From Clostridiales bacterium (lineage in GTDB: Bacteria > Bacillota > Clostridia > Saccharofermentanales > Saccharofermentanaceae), in the NCBI GenBank assembly GCA_017961235.1, contig JAGCXQ010000013.1:1-60302 (forward strand): a stretch of DNA of 60,302 bases. Reading direction: 5' to 3'. The first letter of the stretch is position 1; every line of letters begins with the position of its first letter. Shown here piece by piece: positions 41,047 to 49,524 of this stretch. A program made the translations under genes and the position numbers. A model generated the notes under the pieces. The model was not told where the DNA came from. It did no database searches and worked only from the letters and a program-made list of their open reading frames with translations.

Positions 41047-41514
41047 TCAGATGAACATTTCCATATATCTTCGGAACGTTTCGAAACCGGCCGCCTCGTA
41101 GAAGGCCAGCGCGTCCTGATTAAACTCCCACATGTTGAGCTCGAGACGATGGTAGCCCTGATCGATGGCGAAGTTCTTGATGAACTCGATCAATGCCGTG
41201 GCGATTCCTTCTCTTCGGTGTTTTTCATCGACACAGAACTCGTCGATGTCGAGAAAATCACGGACCTTCATGAAAGGATTTTCCGGCTTATAGATGTGAT
41301 GCAGGATCGCAAATCCACAGAGCTCGCCGTCCTTATCCGCGACGACGATCTTCTGCTCGGGATCCTTGAAGATGTAGTAAACGTAGTTCTGAAGCTCCTC
41401 ACTGAATCCGGGCTTAAACACGTCCGGTTTTCCTTCTACATGAAGATCATTGACCTGCTTACGAAGCACGTTGATTCTCTCCAGTTCGTCTTCTTTTGCG
41501 AAACGGATGACCAT
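41047..41514 (-). CDS. GNAT-family N-acetyltransferase
   Basis: This 155-residue GNAT has the acetyl-CoA motif RREGIATALIEF and the C-terminal LNMWEFNQDALAFYEAAGF. The substrate is unknown. AGGTG precedes ATG 41514. It is 31 bases upstream of the P-loop kinase-like gene in the same direction. Confidence 0.9.
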   Translation of the reverse strand: MVIRFAKEDELERINVLRKQVNDLHVEGKPDVFKPGFSEELQNYVYYIFKDPEQKIVVADKDGELCGFAILHHIYKPENPFMKVRDFLDIDEFCVDEKHRREGIATALIEFIKNFAIDQGYHRLELNMWEFNQDALAFYEAAGFETFRRYMEMFI

Positions 41515-41598
41515 ATTACTACACCTGCCTTTTTATGAAATATTTCCCATTATTCTATCGAACTTACATGGGGATTTCTAGTTCCCGGCAGTATAAAA

Positions 41599-42264
41599 TC
41601 AAGAAGCCGGATCTTCATTCTCAGGCGAAGATGTTATTCGTCCTCCCGCTTTACTATTCAGCCATGAAAGAAGGCATGCGATTCCGAAAGAAAGCAGAAT
41701 GATCACTGTAAAGATCAAGATCGCGACGCCCCATCCCCAGCGCAGGAAGAAATAGAAATCGTTGTTATTCGGATATCTTCCGCCCTTACCGTTAATGAGG
41801 ATATTCAGGATATATCCGAAGCCATAGATGACTGTCAGCATCGCCGACATGATCTTCCACTTCAGTTTCTTCGGAGCATCCGTAAGGAGTATATAATCCA
41901 CCATCGCGATCAGCGGGACGATCAGGTGAAAATACAGATTCGCATTCTTATACATGCGGTGGTATCCATAGACGGGTCCCAGAAACAGCGCCACTACGGA
42001 GAAGGTAAGCCCGGTCGCAGTCGCGGACATCAGCTTCAGGATCTTCGTTGCTTTTCCCTGATAGAAAAGCGCGATCAAGGCAACGATCCCGGCGAAGATA
42101 TTTGACTCCACCGTGAAGTACCGGAGGCACATGATCCCTCGCATCTGAAACTCCATCCACGCACTTCTGTACGTCATGGTCATGTATGTGCCGATCACCA
42201 CCAGAATGATGATCACAATATTCGTAATGACCTGCCGTATTTTTCTGTCTCTTTCTGCTCTCAT
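41599..42264 (-). CDS. Pr6Pr-like six-helix membrane protein
   Basis: This is a 221-residue membrane protein with about six hydrophobic segments. LRYFTVESNIFAGIVAL, YHRMYKNANLYFHLIVPLIAMVDYILL and the loop NNNDFYFFLRWGW are characteristic of the Pr6Pr/FAR-17a-like family of uncharacterised membrane proteins. ATG 42264 has AGGGA nearby; the frame extends to 42345 without support. It lies 14 bases after the GH43 gene on the same strand. No function is known. Confidence 0.78.
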   Translation of the reverse strand: MRAERDRKIRQVITNIVIIILVVIGTYMTMTYRSAWMEFQMRGIMCLRYFTVESNIFAGIVALIALFYQGKATKILKLMSATATGLTFSVVALFLGPVYGYHRMYKNANLYFHLIVPLIAMVDYILLTDAPKKLKWKIMSAMLTVIYGFGYILNILINGKGGRYPNNNDFYFFLRWGWGVAILIFTVIILLSFGIACLLSWLNSKAGGRITSSPENEDPAS

Positions 42265-42277
42265 ATTATGTCCCTGT

Positions 42278-43690
42278 TTATTTGTCGAAGCTGAAGGAAT
42301 TAAAGTCCGCTGCACCGTTTCCTTCGTAGGTGAAGTAGAGCGCATGCTTTCCGTCTCCGATAGTAAGCGGTGCAGAATACTTCGCCCAGTTTTCCGAAGG
42401 TGCGATCTTGATTCTGGAGACTACTTCTCCGCCGCGTCCGTCTCGAACGACGAATTCACCATCCGCTGTTCCTCTGACTTCCACGGTGATCCTCTTCGCA
42501 GTGTGGAAATCGAAATACCGGTATCCGGCCGTCGCGCCATCTACCATGTTATTGATGTACTGGTTCGGGTTCTCCTCGCGGTCCTCCCCTTCCTGAGTGA
42601 AGGCCGGGTGATTACTATCCTGCTGTTCGGCAAGGCTCTCGGTCGTGCCGTTCTTACTGAAGAGATGGCAGGCGATGCGGGCTTCGTATTCTCCCTCATC
42701 ACGGAGCGGCCCGCCATTTAATCCGCAGGACGTGATCTCCGCCTGATGGAATGCTTCTCCGTCAAATTCGATCTCTTCCGCGCATGCCTGGCGGGAAAAG
42801 AAATGACGATTCGTCTGGCGGTGGTAGAAGACATACCATTTCCCATTCACAAAAGCCACACTTCCGTGTGTATTTCCGCGATAGTTCATCGCCTCGGTAT
42901 TCCCGTTGACGCCGATGTCTGCATTGGACACCAGCACGCCGCCGAAGTGATAGTCTCCGAGCGGAGAATCAGCCACCGCCCAGCAGAGCTCATGCATCCA
43001 GCAGGAAGAATAGATGAAGTAATATTTCCCGTTGATCTTTCGTACGGAACTTGCCTCAAAGAAAGGATGTGCCTCGTACTCCGTGCCGTCGGCATCGTTG
43101 ATGATCGGGAGGTTATGGAACGGTCCCGCCTTCACGGTGACCATGTCCTGCTCCAGCTCCATCTTGAGGCTGTCCTTATCTACCGGCGTCTGCTTATAGC
43201 GCGGACTGTTTCCGGAGAACAGATAGATCCTCTTGTCATCGTCGATGAAGATACCCGGATCGAACTGACGGATCTCGCCTGGTCTGGAGCCGAGGATATC
43301 CCCGTTCGGATATCTCACAAAGTCCAGAAACTCGAAAGGTCCCACCGGGGAATCCGCCACCGCCACGCCGATCTCCTTCAGGAAATCCAGACAGTAGTAG
43401 AGATAGTATTTGCCGTCATTTCCGCGGCACACATCCGGTGCCCACAGTGCATGGGAACCATCGGGATTTCTGGGATCCTGGGTCTTTTTAAAGATCACGC
43501 CCTCATAGCGCCAGTCGGAAAGATCTTCCTCCGGACATGACCAGCAGACGTAGTCATTGGCACAATATACTTCACCGTTAAAACGGTCATGGCTTCCGTA
43601 GATATAGAGCCGCCCGTCAAATACGCGGGGCTCTCCGTCCGGGATATATTCATAGCTGGGAAGGTAGGGATTAAAAACTTGCTTTTTCAT
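42278..43690 (-). CDS. GH43 family glycosidase with C-terminal CBM6-like domain
   Basis: This is a 470-residue enzyme. The N-terminal five-bladed propeller (about 10-310) has EPRVFDGRLYIYGSHD, DVCRGNDGKYYLYYC and FEASSVRKINGKYYFIYSS, matching GH43 arabinofuranosidases and xylosidases. Residues about 330-470 form a beta-sandwich (YRYFDFHTAKRITVEVRG, LYFTYEGNGAADFNSFSFD), a CBM6-like module. There is no signal peptide, so it should act on imported oligosaccharides. The gene directly upstream encodes a feruloyl-esterase-like hydrolase three bases away, a pair well suited to debranching arabinoxylan. RBS AAGGAG precedes ATG 43690. Confidence 0.88.
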   Translation of the reverse strand: MKKQVFNPYLPSYEYIPDGEPRVFDGRLYIYGSHDRFNGEVYCANDYVCWSCPEEDLSDWRYEGVIFKKTQDPRNPDGSHALWAPDVCRGNDGKYYLYYCLDFLKEIGVAVADSPVGPFEFLDFVRYPNGDILGSRPGEIRQFDPGIFIDDDKRIYLFSGNSPRYKQTPVDKDSLKMELEQDMVTVKAGPFHNLPIINDADGTEYEAHPFFEASSVRKINGKYYFIYSSCWMHELCWAVADSPLGDYHFGGVLVSNADIGVNGNTEAMNYRGNTHGSVAFVNGKWYVFYHRQTNRHFFSRQACAEEIEFDGEAFHQAEITSCGLNGGPLRDEGEYEARIACHLFSKNGTTESLAEQQDSNHPAFTQEGEDREENPNQYINNMVDGATAGYRYFDFHTAKRITVEVRGTADGEFVVRDGRGGEVVSRIKIAPSENWAKYSAPLTIGDGKHALYFTYEGNGAADFNSFSFDK

Positions 43691-43693
43691 ACA

Positions 43694-44449
43694 TCAGTTC
43701 TCCTTATTCGCTTCGTCGAGAAAAAAGGACTTCAGCGCATCCTTCATCTCGGGAAGATGCTTCGTGAAGCAATGGTCGTCCCCGTGGATCGGTACGAGAG
43801 TCGCATCATGGTAGAGGGCAAGTGCTTTTTCCGCATAAGCATATGGAACCGTATCGTCAGCATCGCCGTGAATAATAAAGACCTTGCCCTTATATCTTTC
43901 GATCTCATCCTCGACGTGGATGGTCTGTGCGACGCGGCAGTAATCGCCCGACAGTTCGCGGTCCCAGGACTGAAGAACGTCCGGGATGTGAAGAGGGTCA
44001 AAAGAAAGCCCGAGGAGCGTTCCGTTTCTTGCAAGCTCCGGTATCATCCAGGCAGGAGAGATCGTGAGGATCGCCTTAAAGTCATCCGGGAACATGCCGC
44101 CGATCAGCATCGTCAGAAGTCCGCCCTGCGAGTGTCCGCACAGATATAGATCCGTCACGAAGTCGAGTGTTTTTACATAATGGATCACGGAGATCATGTT
44201 CGTTACCCATTTGTAGAGCGTATGATCGCGGAATTCGCCATCACTTAAGCCGTGTCCGTACATCTCCACGCGGAGAACGGAGATACCGCACTCATTCATC
44301 GCCTGCTGCATCGCGACGATGTGGTCTTCCTCCATATGCCCGGTAAAGCCGTGGACCAGGATACAGAGCGGCCCTTTCACCGATTCATCCGGCCGGTCGA
44401 GCTTCGCATGAAGCCTGATGCCGTCGCTGCTGATAAAGAATTCTTTCAT
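43694..44449 (-). CDS. Alpha/beta hydrolase, feruloyl/cinnamoyl-esterase-like
   Basis: This is a 251-residue alpha/beta hydrolase with oxyanion HGFTGHMEED, nucleophile Ser107 in GHSQGG, the acid Asp in HGDADDTVP and the base His in GDDHCF. The sequence resembles Est1E, the cinnamoyl esterase of the rumen bacterium Butyrivibrio proteoclasticus, which removes ferulate and p-coumarate from arabinoxylan. There is no signal peptide. It is upstream of, and almost contiguous with, the GH43 gene. TGGAGG precedes ATG 44449. Confidence 0.82.
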   Translation of the reverse strand: MKEFFISSDGIRLHAKLDRPDESVKGPLCILVHGFTGHMEEDHIVAMQQAMNECGISVLRVEMYGHGLSDGEFRDHTLYKWVTNMISVIHYVKTLDFVTDLYLCGHSQGGLLTMLIGGMFPDDFKAILTISPAWMIPELARNGTLLGLSFDPLHIPDVLQSWDRELSGDYCRVAQTIHVEDEIERYKGKVFIIHGDADDTVPYAYAEKALALYHDATLVPIHGDDHCFTKHLPEMKDALKSFFLDEANKEN

Positions 44450-44625
44450 ATGCGGTTCCTCCAGATACTACAAGCTGTCTTGCACTTATTATATAGAAAA
44501 GCAGTTCTAATTTGCGCAGTTCCCGGTAAAAAACAGGGAATAGATGTGATATGATTTAGTATAAGATTTTATGCCGTGTGGCATCTTTCACCACGCAGGC
44601 ATCCGAAAAAGATTGGAGAGTTCTA

Positions 44626-45297
44626 ATGGTACACGGTTACGGTTTGTTCTCGAGATATCCGAGTTCGTTTCTAAATGTGCTGATGGGCGTAGATGACTCA
44701 TATGGCACCAGAGTCAACGACAGGATCCGCTCTCAATACGATAGCATGGATAATTTAGTATCCAGACCCGCTCTTAAGCCGATCAAGGATCCTTCTTACG
44801 TCCAGCTCGTAAAGATCGCTCTTTGCTACTACATCGCCAAGGCAGATCAGGTCCAGCCGGAAGAGCAGGCGAAGATCGATGCTATGTGCGAGGATCTTCT
44901 CAATAACCCTGAGATGAATCCGGATTACCGGACAGAACTTCGCATGATCCTTGCCGACCGCGGCACAAGCTTCAACAATGTAAGAAGATATCTGAACCGC
45001 ATCGATCCGAGTGATCTTGAAGCTTTCTGGAAAGACGTCAACGAGATGGCCGAGGCCTCCGATGGTGTTTCAGATAATGAGCGAAAAGCACTTCTCGTTT
45101 ATGAGAGCTACGTCAACGAGCGTATGGCCGCTCTCCGCATGCCCGGAAACAATGGTACAGGAAAACCGAATATCATTTCCCTGACCTGCAAAAGATGCAG
45201 TGCCGTCCTTGATGTAAATGCGAATCTTGCCACTGCTTTCTGCCCGTACTGCGGCACGAAGCACATCATCTACGAAGAGAAGACCAACAATTCATAA
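44626..45297 (+). CDS. TerB-like protein with C-terminal zinc ribbon
   Basis: This is a 223-residue soluble protein. A helical central region (KIALCYYIAKADQVQPEEQAKIDAMCEDL) resembles TerB/DnaJ-adjacent domains. The last 45 residues are a clean zinc ribbon (CKRCSAVLDVNANLATAFCPYCG). ATG 44626 is chosen for the GGAG upstream; the frame extends to 44578. It is divergent from the esterase gene across a 176-base gap that contains a TTCCC / GGGAA hairpin (about 44520-44540). Function unknown. One exact copy of the iterated 10-mer lies inside. Confidence 0.65.
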   Translation: MVHGYGLFSRYPSSFLNVLMGVDDSYGTRVNDRIRSQYDSMDNLVSRPALKPIKDPSYVQLVKIALCYYIAKADQVQPEEQAKIDAMCEDLLNNPEMNPDYRTELRMILADRGTSFNNVRRYLNRIDPSDLEAFWKDVNEMAEASDGVSDNERKALLVYESYVNERMAALRMPGNNGTGKPNIISLTCKRCSAVLDVNANLATAFCPYCGTKHIIYEEKTNNS

Positions 45298-45313
45298 AAC
45301 ATAACCGGCAAGC

Positions 45314-46486
45314 TCAGGACAGAAGGTTCTTTACGCCCTTTTCCAGGCGTTTCAGGCCTTCTTCCACCATGCTTCTCGGACAGGCCAGATTGACGCGCAC
45401 GAAGGTCTTCCCGTTGCCGCCGAATTCCGAGCCTGCATTCAGCATCAGCTTCACCTCCTTCTCCAGATAATCGACGAACTCGTCGCTGTCACTTGTGACT
45501 TCTGAGCAGTCCACCCACATCAGATACGTCGCATCCGAGGGGATGGTCTTGAGCTGCGGAATATGTTCGCGGATGTATTCTTCCGCGATCCTTCTGTTTT
45601 CCCATACGTATTCACGAAGAGCGTCGATCCATTCTCCACCTTCTTGGGTAAAAGCACTCTCCACGGCAACCACGCTGAAGCAGTTTCCTTCTCCGACCTC
45701 GTCCGTGTTGATGCCACGCCACATCTTATAGCGCAGATTGCTGTCCGGTACGACGATGGCGGCGGTCTGGATCCCCGCGATGTTAAAGGCCTTCGTCGGA
45801 GCGATACAGGTCACGCTGATCTTCTTATTGATCTCGGATACCGAAGCAAACGGGATATACTCTTTTCCGGGTGCGACAAGGTCACAGTGGATCTCATCGG
45901 AGATGACGATGACATTGTTCTCATAGCAGAGCTGTCCGATCTTCTGAAGTGTCTCTTTATCCCAGATATTGCCCGAAGGGTTCTGCGGATTACAGAGGAT
46001 CATGAGCGAGGTCTGCGGATCTTGAAGTTTCGCCTCGAGGTCCTCCCAGTCGATACTGTAGGATACCGTTTCCGGATCGTATACGAGTTTGTTTTCCAGT
46101 ACGATGCGTCCGTTATTCAGGATGCAGTTAAAGAATACAGGATATACCGGCGTCTGGATCACGACTTTCTCGCCGGGTGTCGTCAGTTTTCTTACCGCCG
46201 ATGAGATCGCCGGGATAACACCGGTAACGAACTCGAGCCAGTCCTTATCGATCTCGAAGTGATGTCTTTCCTTCCACCAATAGGCGTAGGCATCACACCA
46301 GCCGTCACCGAGGATCGAGTAGCCGAAGATCCCGTGGGCAGCGCGCTTCTGAAGCGCTTCTTTTACAGACGGGCAGGTCTCGAAATCCATGTCCGCGACC
46401 CACATCGGGAGCATGGCATCTCCGTTCTTCCACTTATAGCTTCCGGTGCCGGAGCGGTCGATCACCTTATCGAAATCGTAGTTCAT
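45314..46486 (-). CDS. MalY/PatB-type aminotransferase / cystathionine beta-lyase
   Basis: This is a 390-residue fold-type I PLP enzyme with the MalY/PatB beginning (RSGTGSYKWKNGDAMLPMWVADMDF), FGYSILGDG, NPQNPSG, SDEIHCDLV and the PLP lysine in APTKAFNIAG. PatB-type enzymes cleave cystathionine or related C-S bonds, giving homocysteine or thiols plus pyruvate and ammonia. Specificity cannot be told from sequence. GGAAG precedes ATG 46486, two bases after the DUF3737 gene. It is related in theme to cysK at 57.8 kb but not adjacent. Confidence 0.92.
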   Translation of the reverse strand: MNYDFDKVIDRSGTGSYKWKNGDAMLPMWVADMDFETCPSVKEALQKRAAHGIFGYSILGDGWCDAYAYWWKERHHFEIDKDWLEFVTGVIPAISSAVRKLTTPGEKVVIQTPVYPVFFNCILNNGRIVLENKLVYDPETVSYSIDWEDLEAKLQDPQTSLMILCNPQNPSGNIWDKETLQKIGQLCYENNVIVISDEIHCDLVAPGKEYIPFASVSEINKKISVTCIAPTKAFNIAGIQTAAIVVPDSNLRYKMWRGINTDEVGEGNCFSVVAVESAFTQEGGEWIDALREYVWENRRIAEEYIREHIPQLKTIPSDATYLMWVDCSEVTSDSDEFVDYLEKEVKLMLNAGSEFGGNGKTFVRVNLACPRSMVEEGLKRLEKGVKNLLS

Positions 46487-46487
46487 C

Positions 46488-47336
46488 TTATTCTTCCGTT
46501 TCTATCTTAGTAGCCGACGTATCTACGCGGTCCTTTTCCATTATAAGCTCTCCGATGCTTCCCGCACATATCTTTCCGGAAGAAGGATTCTTCACGCTGT
46601 CGATATGCCCGTTTATATCCGCATCTACCTCCGAATACTCGAAGGAAAGCGTCGTGTTGATGAGCCTGCAGTTGATCATCTTGAGCCCCTGGATATAGCA
46701 CAGGCCCTGCAGGCTCTCGATCGTACAGTTCTCAAGAACGATATTACTGGAATTCCACCCGAAATACTCGCCACAGATGTAGGAGTCCTTCACGATAACA
46801 TTGTTGCAGTTCCAGAAGGCATCCTTCGTGATCAGCCTGGAATTACTGATCTTCAGGTTCTCGCAGCCGTCGAAGCCGTAGTTGCCGACGAGCTCCATCT
46901 CCGAGATCGTTATATTTCTGCTGTTCATGGCAAAATAATCGCCACGCGCATTCACTTTCTCCATCTCAATATCGCTGCAGCTCCAGAGCGTCTCCTGCGC
47001 ATTGTAAAAGTTCACGTTCTTCAGAGATATCCCCGAACTTCTGCGGAAAGCTTTCGGCGCCTCGATGATGACGTTTTCCATAGAGATACCGGATGTGTAC
47101 CAGATACCAGCTCTCGCCATCTCGAAAAGCACACATTCCTTCAGATGAATATCGCTCGAGTACCAGAGCGGATACTTCCAGCGGAAAGAAGAATTATACA
47201 GTTCGATATTCTTACTATGCTTCAGCGGCGATTCCCCGTTATCGAAGATCGTCTCCTCGATCCTTAGGTCCTTCGCCTGGAACAGGGCGCGCTCGCCCTC
47301 TAAAATGCCTCTTTTTATGATCTCCATGCTGCTCAC
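46488..47336 (-). CDS. DUF3737 family beta-helix protein
   Basis: This is a 282-residue protein made of repeating units of about 20 residues with regular hydrophobic and Asn/Ser positions (for example SSDIHLKECVLF, SSGISLKNVNFY, SRNITISEMELV, SSNIVLENCTIE), the pattern of a right-handed parallel beta-helix and characteristic of DUF3737. The start is probably GTG 47336 (AGGA five bases upstream) rather than ATG 47327. The function of the family is unknown. It is followed two bases later by the PatB-like gene. Confidence 0.88.
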   Translation of the reverse strand: MSSMEIIKRGILEGERALFQAKDLRIEETIFDNGESPLKHSKNIELYNSSFRWKYPLWYSSDIHLKECVLFEMARAGIWYTSGISMENVIIEAPKAFRRSSGISLKNVNFYNAQETLWSCSDIEMEKVNARGDYFAMNSRNITISEMELVGNYGFDGCENLKISNSRLITKDAFWNCNNVIVKDSYICGEYFGWNSSNIVLENCTIESLQGLCYIQGLKMINCRLINTTLSFEYSEVDADINGHIDSVKNPSSGKICAGSIGELIMEKDRVDTSATKIETEE

Positions 47337-47474
47337 GGCTTTCCTTTCATATGTCCCAAAGTACCCTTTCCTGCATTCTATCTAGGGGCTTTGTTATAAT
47401 CATATTTTATCACGGAGTTCTTCCCTATTCTTTCAGGAATCTGTCGAAATAATGTACTTTCTTATTGGATTCAC

Positions 47475-47888
47475 TTAGATTGTTTCCCGCGATGTCCGGA
47501 TGTAATACGTGAAATCGACCGGTATTTTCGTCCCGTCCGTAAACACCAGCATCCTGTGGTAACTGTCGATCGTTCTGAGATTCCCTTCCTTTTCTTCGTA
47601 TCTTCCGCCTGACTTTCTTTCGTCCGGGATGAAGTGCATCACGCGGATCCACGGCCGCTCTGAAAGCCTCTCCGAAAGCTCGGCCAGCATCTCATTCAGA
47701 TCCCTGATCTCTTCTTCCGACATCTCGCGTCTCTTTTCTGTAAGGCGCTCCGTCTCCGCGACCGCGCCATCGTAGCCGACCAGCGCGGCAAAGGGCGAGA
47801 ACTGCGCCGCGCGGTCATGGATAGACATGGGCGGAAGATCCGGATACTGCGGTCTTTTCAGATGCTTTATATCGTCGTAATTACTCAT
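47475..47888 (-). CDS. YolD-like protein
   Basis: This is a 137-residue YolD-like protein (MSIHDRAAQFSPFAALVGYDGAVAETERLTEKR), a small partner found next to UvrX/Y-family polymerases in Firmicutes. It starts inside the end of the polymerase gene (ATGA overlap), so it is translated with it under the same LexA-controlled promoter. The C-terminal half (LRTIDSYHRMLVFTDGTKIP) is the YolD domain core. Its biochemical role is not settled. Confidence 0.9.
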   Translation of the reverse strand: MSNYDDIKHLKRPQYPDLPPMSIHDRAAQFSPFAALVGYDGAVAETERLTEKRREMSEEEIRDLNEMLAELSERLSERPWIRVMHFIPDERKSGGRYEEKEGNLRTIDSYHRMLVFTDGTKIPVDFTYYIRTSRETI

Positions 47889-49381
47889 GCCTTATGCCCG
47901 CCGATCTGATTATTCCGCTCTATCGCGGTGCCGCCCTGTGAGAGGTTCTTGACCTTCACCACGGCGTTCTTTCCAAACTTCTTTTTAATCTCCACCATCG
48001 CTTCCTGGAGTGCTCTCTCTTTTTCGTCTTTTTCTTCGTCTTTTTCCGACTCCGCCCTCGTCTCTTCCGCAAGGTCAAAAAGGCTCATCTGACGGTACTG
48101 CCTGTTCTCCGGCACGCACCCCTCCCGGAACACATTACATGCTGCGATCGCTATCCTTCTGGACAGGAGCGTCTTATCCATGATCTCCTCGAAAATCTCC
48201 ATCGTTGCTTCTGTTATCTTCCTGGTGGATGCGGTATGTCCGTCAAGGTTTTTCGATCCGTGGGCGTGCTTCGGGACGATCCTTCCATAGAAGTCCGCCT
48301 TTACCTCTCCCTGATAATCCCCGCTATCCAGGCTCGCCTTATCGTAGCCGACCGTCAGCACGATCTGATCGGTCACGAGTCCTTTTTCCACCAGATCTAA
48401 AGACAGCACATCCGCCATCTCCCACACGATCAGCTTCGTCGTCTCGTAGTCCGTCGGCTCCTTCAGGACCTGCCCTGTCGAGATGCTGTTATTCTTCGGC
48501 TGATAGTTCTTCACATCCGCGATCGTTGTCGGCTCGATCCCCCATGCATGGTCGATCAGAAGCTCTGCATTTTTCCCTAAGACCTGATACAGAAGACCGA
48601 TCGTCCTTCTATCCAGCGAGCATCTCGCGATGTCCCCCATCGTGCGGAATCCCAGCTTCTCGATCCTCGCCGCGATGCCTCTTCCCACTCGCCAGAAATC
48701 GGTGAGCGGCTGATGATCCCAGAGGGATTCCTTATAGGTATCCTCCGTGAGCTCCGCGATGCGCACGCCGTCCTTATCGGCCGGGATGTGCTTCGCCTCG
48801 ATATCCATCGCGACTTTACAAAGATACATATTCGGGCCGATCCCGGCCGTCGCCGTGATGCCTGTATTCTCAAGCACATCGCGGATCAGCATGCGCGCGA
48901 AATCATGTGCATTCACGCCATACGTCTTAAGATACCCTGTCGCATCGATAAATACTTCATCTACGGAATACGCGAAGATATCCTCCGGAGCGACATATTT
49001 CAGATAGATGCCGTAGATCCCGGCACTCACTTCCATATATTTCGCCATCTGCGGCGGTGCGATGATAAAGTCCACCGCAAGCGATGGATCGCTTTTCAGC
49101 TCCTGATCCAGATAGCTCTTCCCGGTCAGTGCTTTTGCCGGAGAATTCCATTTTCTCACATTATTGACCTCTTCGACTTTCTGCAGCACTTCGAAGAGTC
49201 TTGCCCGGCCCGGAATATCGTAGCTCTTCAGTGACGGCGACACAGCCAGGCAGATGGTCTTCTCCGTCCTCGTCGGATCAGCCACCACCAGATTGGTCGT
49301 AAGCGGATCGAGGCCTCTGGCGACGCACTCCACGCTGGCATAGAAAGACTTCAGATCGATCGCGATATAGCTTCTTTCCAT
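47885..49381 (-). CDS. Y-family translesion DNA polymerase (UvrX/UmuC-like)
   Basis: This is a 498-residue polymerase. The metal-binding aspartates lie in YIAIDLKSFYASVE and in AYSVDEVFIDAT, followed by the thumb and little-finger domains (KNNSISTGQVL, DGHTASTRKIT). QMSLFDL near 435 is a beta-clamp binding motif. The C-terminal tail is charged. Such enzymes copy past damage at the cost of mutation. A one-mismatch LexA box overlaps the promoter (49430-49443). The yolD gene follows with a four-base overlap. RBS AAGGAAGTG precedes ATG 49381. Confidence 0.92.
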   Translation of the reverse strand: MERSYIAIDLKSFYASVECVARGLDPLTTNLVVADPTRTEKTICLAVSPSLKSYDIPGRARLFEVLQKVEEVNNVRKWNSPAKALTGKSYLDQELKSDPSLAVDFIIAPPQMAKYMEVSAGIYGIYLKYVAPEDIFAYSVDEVFIDATGYLKTYGVNAHDFARMLIRDVLENTGITATAGIGPNMYLCKVAMDIEAKHIPADKDGVRIAELTEDTYKESLWDHQPLTDFWRVGRGIAARIEKLGFRTMGDIARCSLDRRTIGLLYQVLGKNAELLIDHAWGIEPTTIADVKNYQPKNNSISTGQVLKEPTDYETTKLIVWEMADVLSLDLVEKGLVTDQIVLTVGYDKASLDSGDYQGEVKADFYGRIVPKHAHGSKNLDGHTASTRKITEATMEIFEEIMDKTLLSRRIAIAACNVFREGCVPENRQYRQMSLFDLAEETRAESEKDEEKDEKERALQEAMVEIKKKFGKNAVVKVKNLSQGGTAIERNNQIGGHKA

Positions 49382-49413
49382 GCCGTCACTTCCTTTCCAA
49401 ACATATTTTCTAT

Positions 49414-49443
49414 ATTATAGCACAATTCGGGAAAATATGTTCG
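49414..49443 (-). promoter_or_regulatory. SOS promoter: -10 element and LexA box
   Basis: On the minus strand CGAACATATTTTCC (plus 49430-49443) matches the Firmicutes LexA consensus CGAACrnryGTTyC at 13 of 14 positions. TATAAT (plus 49414-49419) follows. A second weaker copy with the same ACATATTTTC core lies at about 49400-49411. It should give damage-inducible expression of the polymerase and yolD. Confidence 0.7.
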
Positions 49444-49453
49444 TTATTTTTCA

Positions 49454-49479
49454 GGACCCTGTATTTTTTTACAGGGTCC
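49454..49479. terminator. Strong hairpin between the dehydrogenase and polymerase genes
   Basis: GGACCCTGTA / TACAGGGTCC is a 10-bp perfect stem with a TTTTTT loop. It has no U-run after the stem in either direction, so its efficiency as an intrinsic terminator is doubtful. It lies 46 bases past the end of the dehydrogenase gene. Confidence 0.45.
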
Positions 49480-49524
49480 CGGATGTGTGCATTTACCTGA
49501 GTCTGCCGTTTCTTTCCTTGCGGC

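Noticed and set aside
49454..49479. Efficient intrinsic terminator
   Set aside because: The stem is strong but no U-run follows it on either strand; kept only as a low-confidence hairpin.
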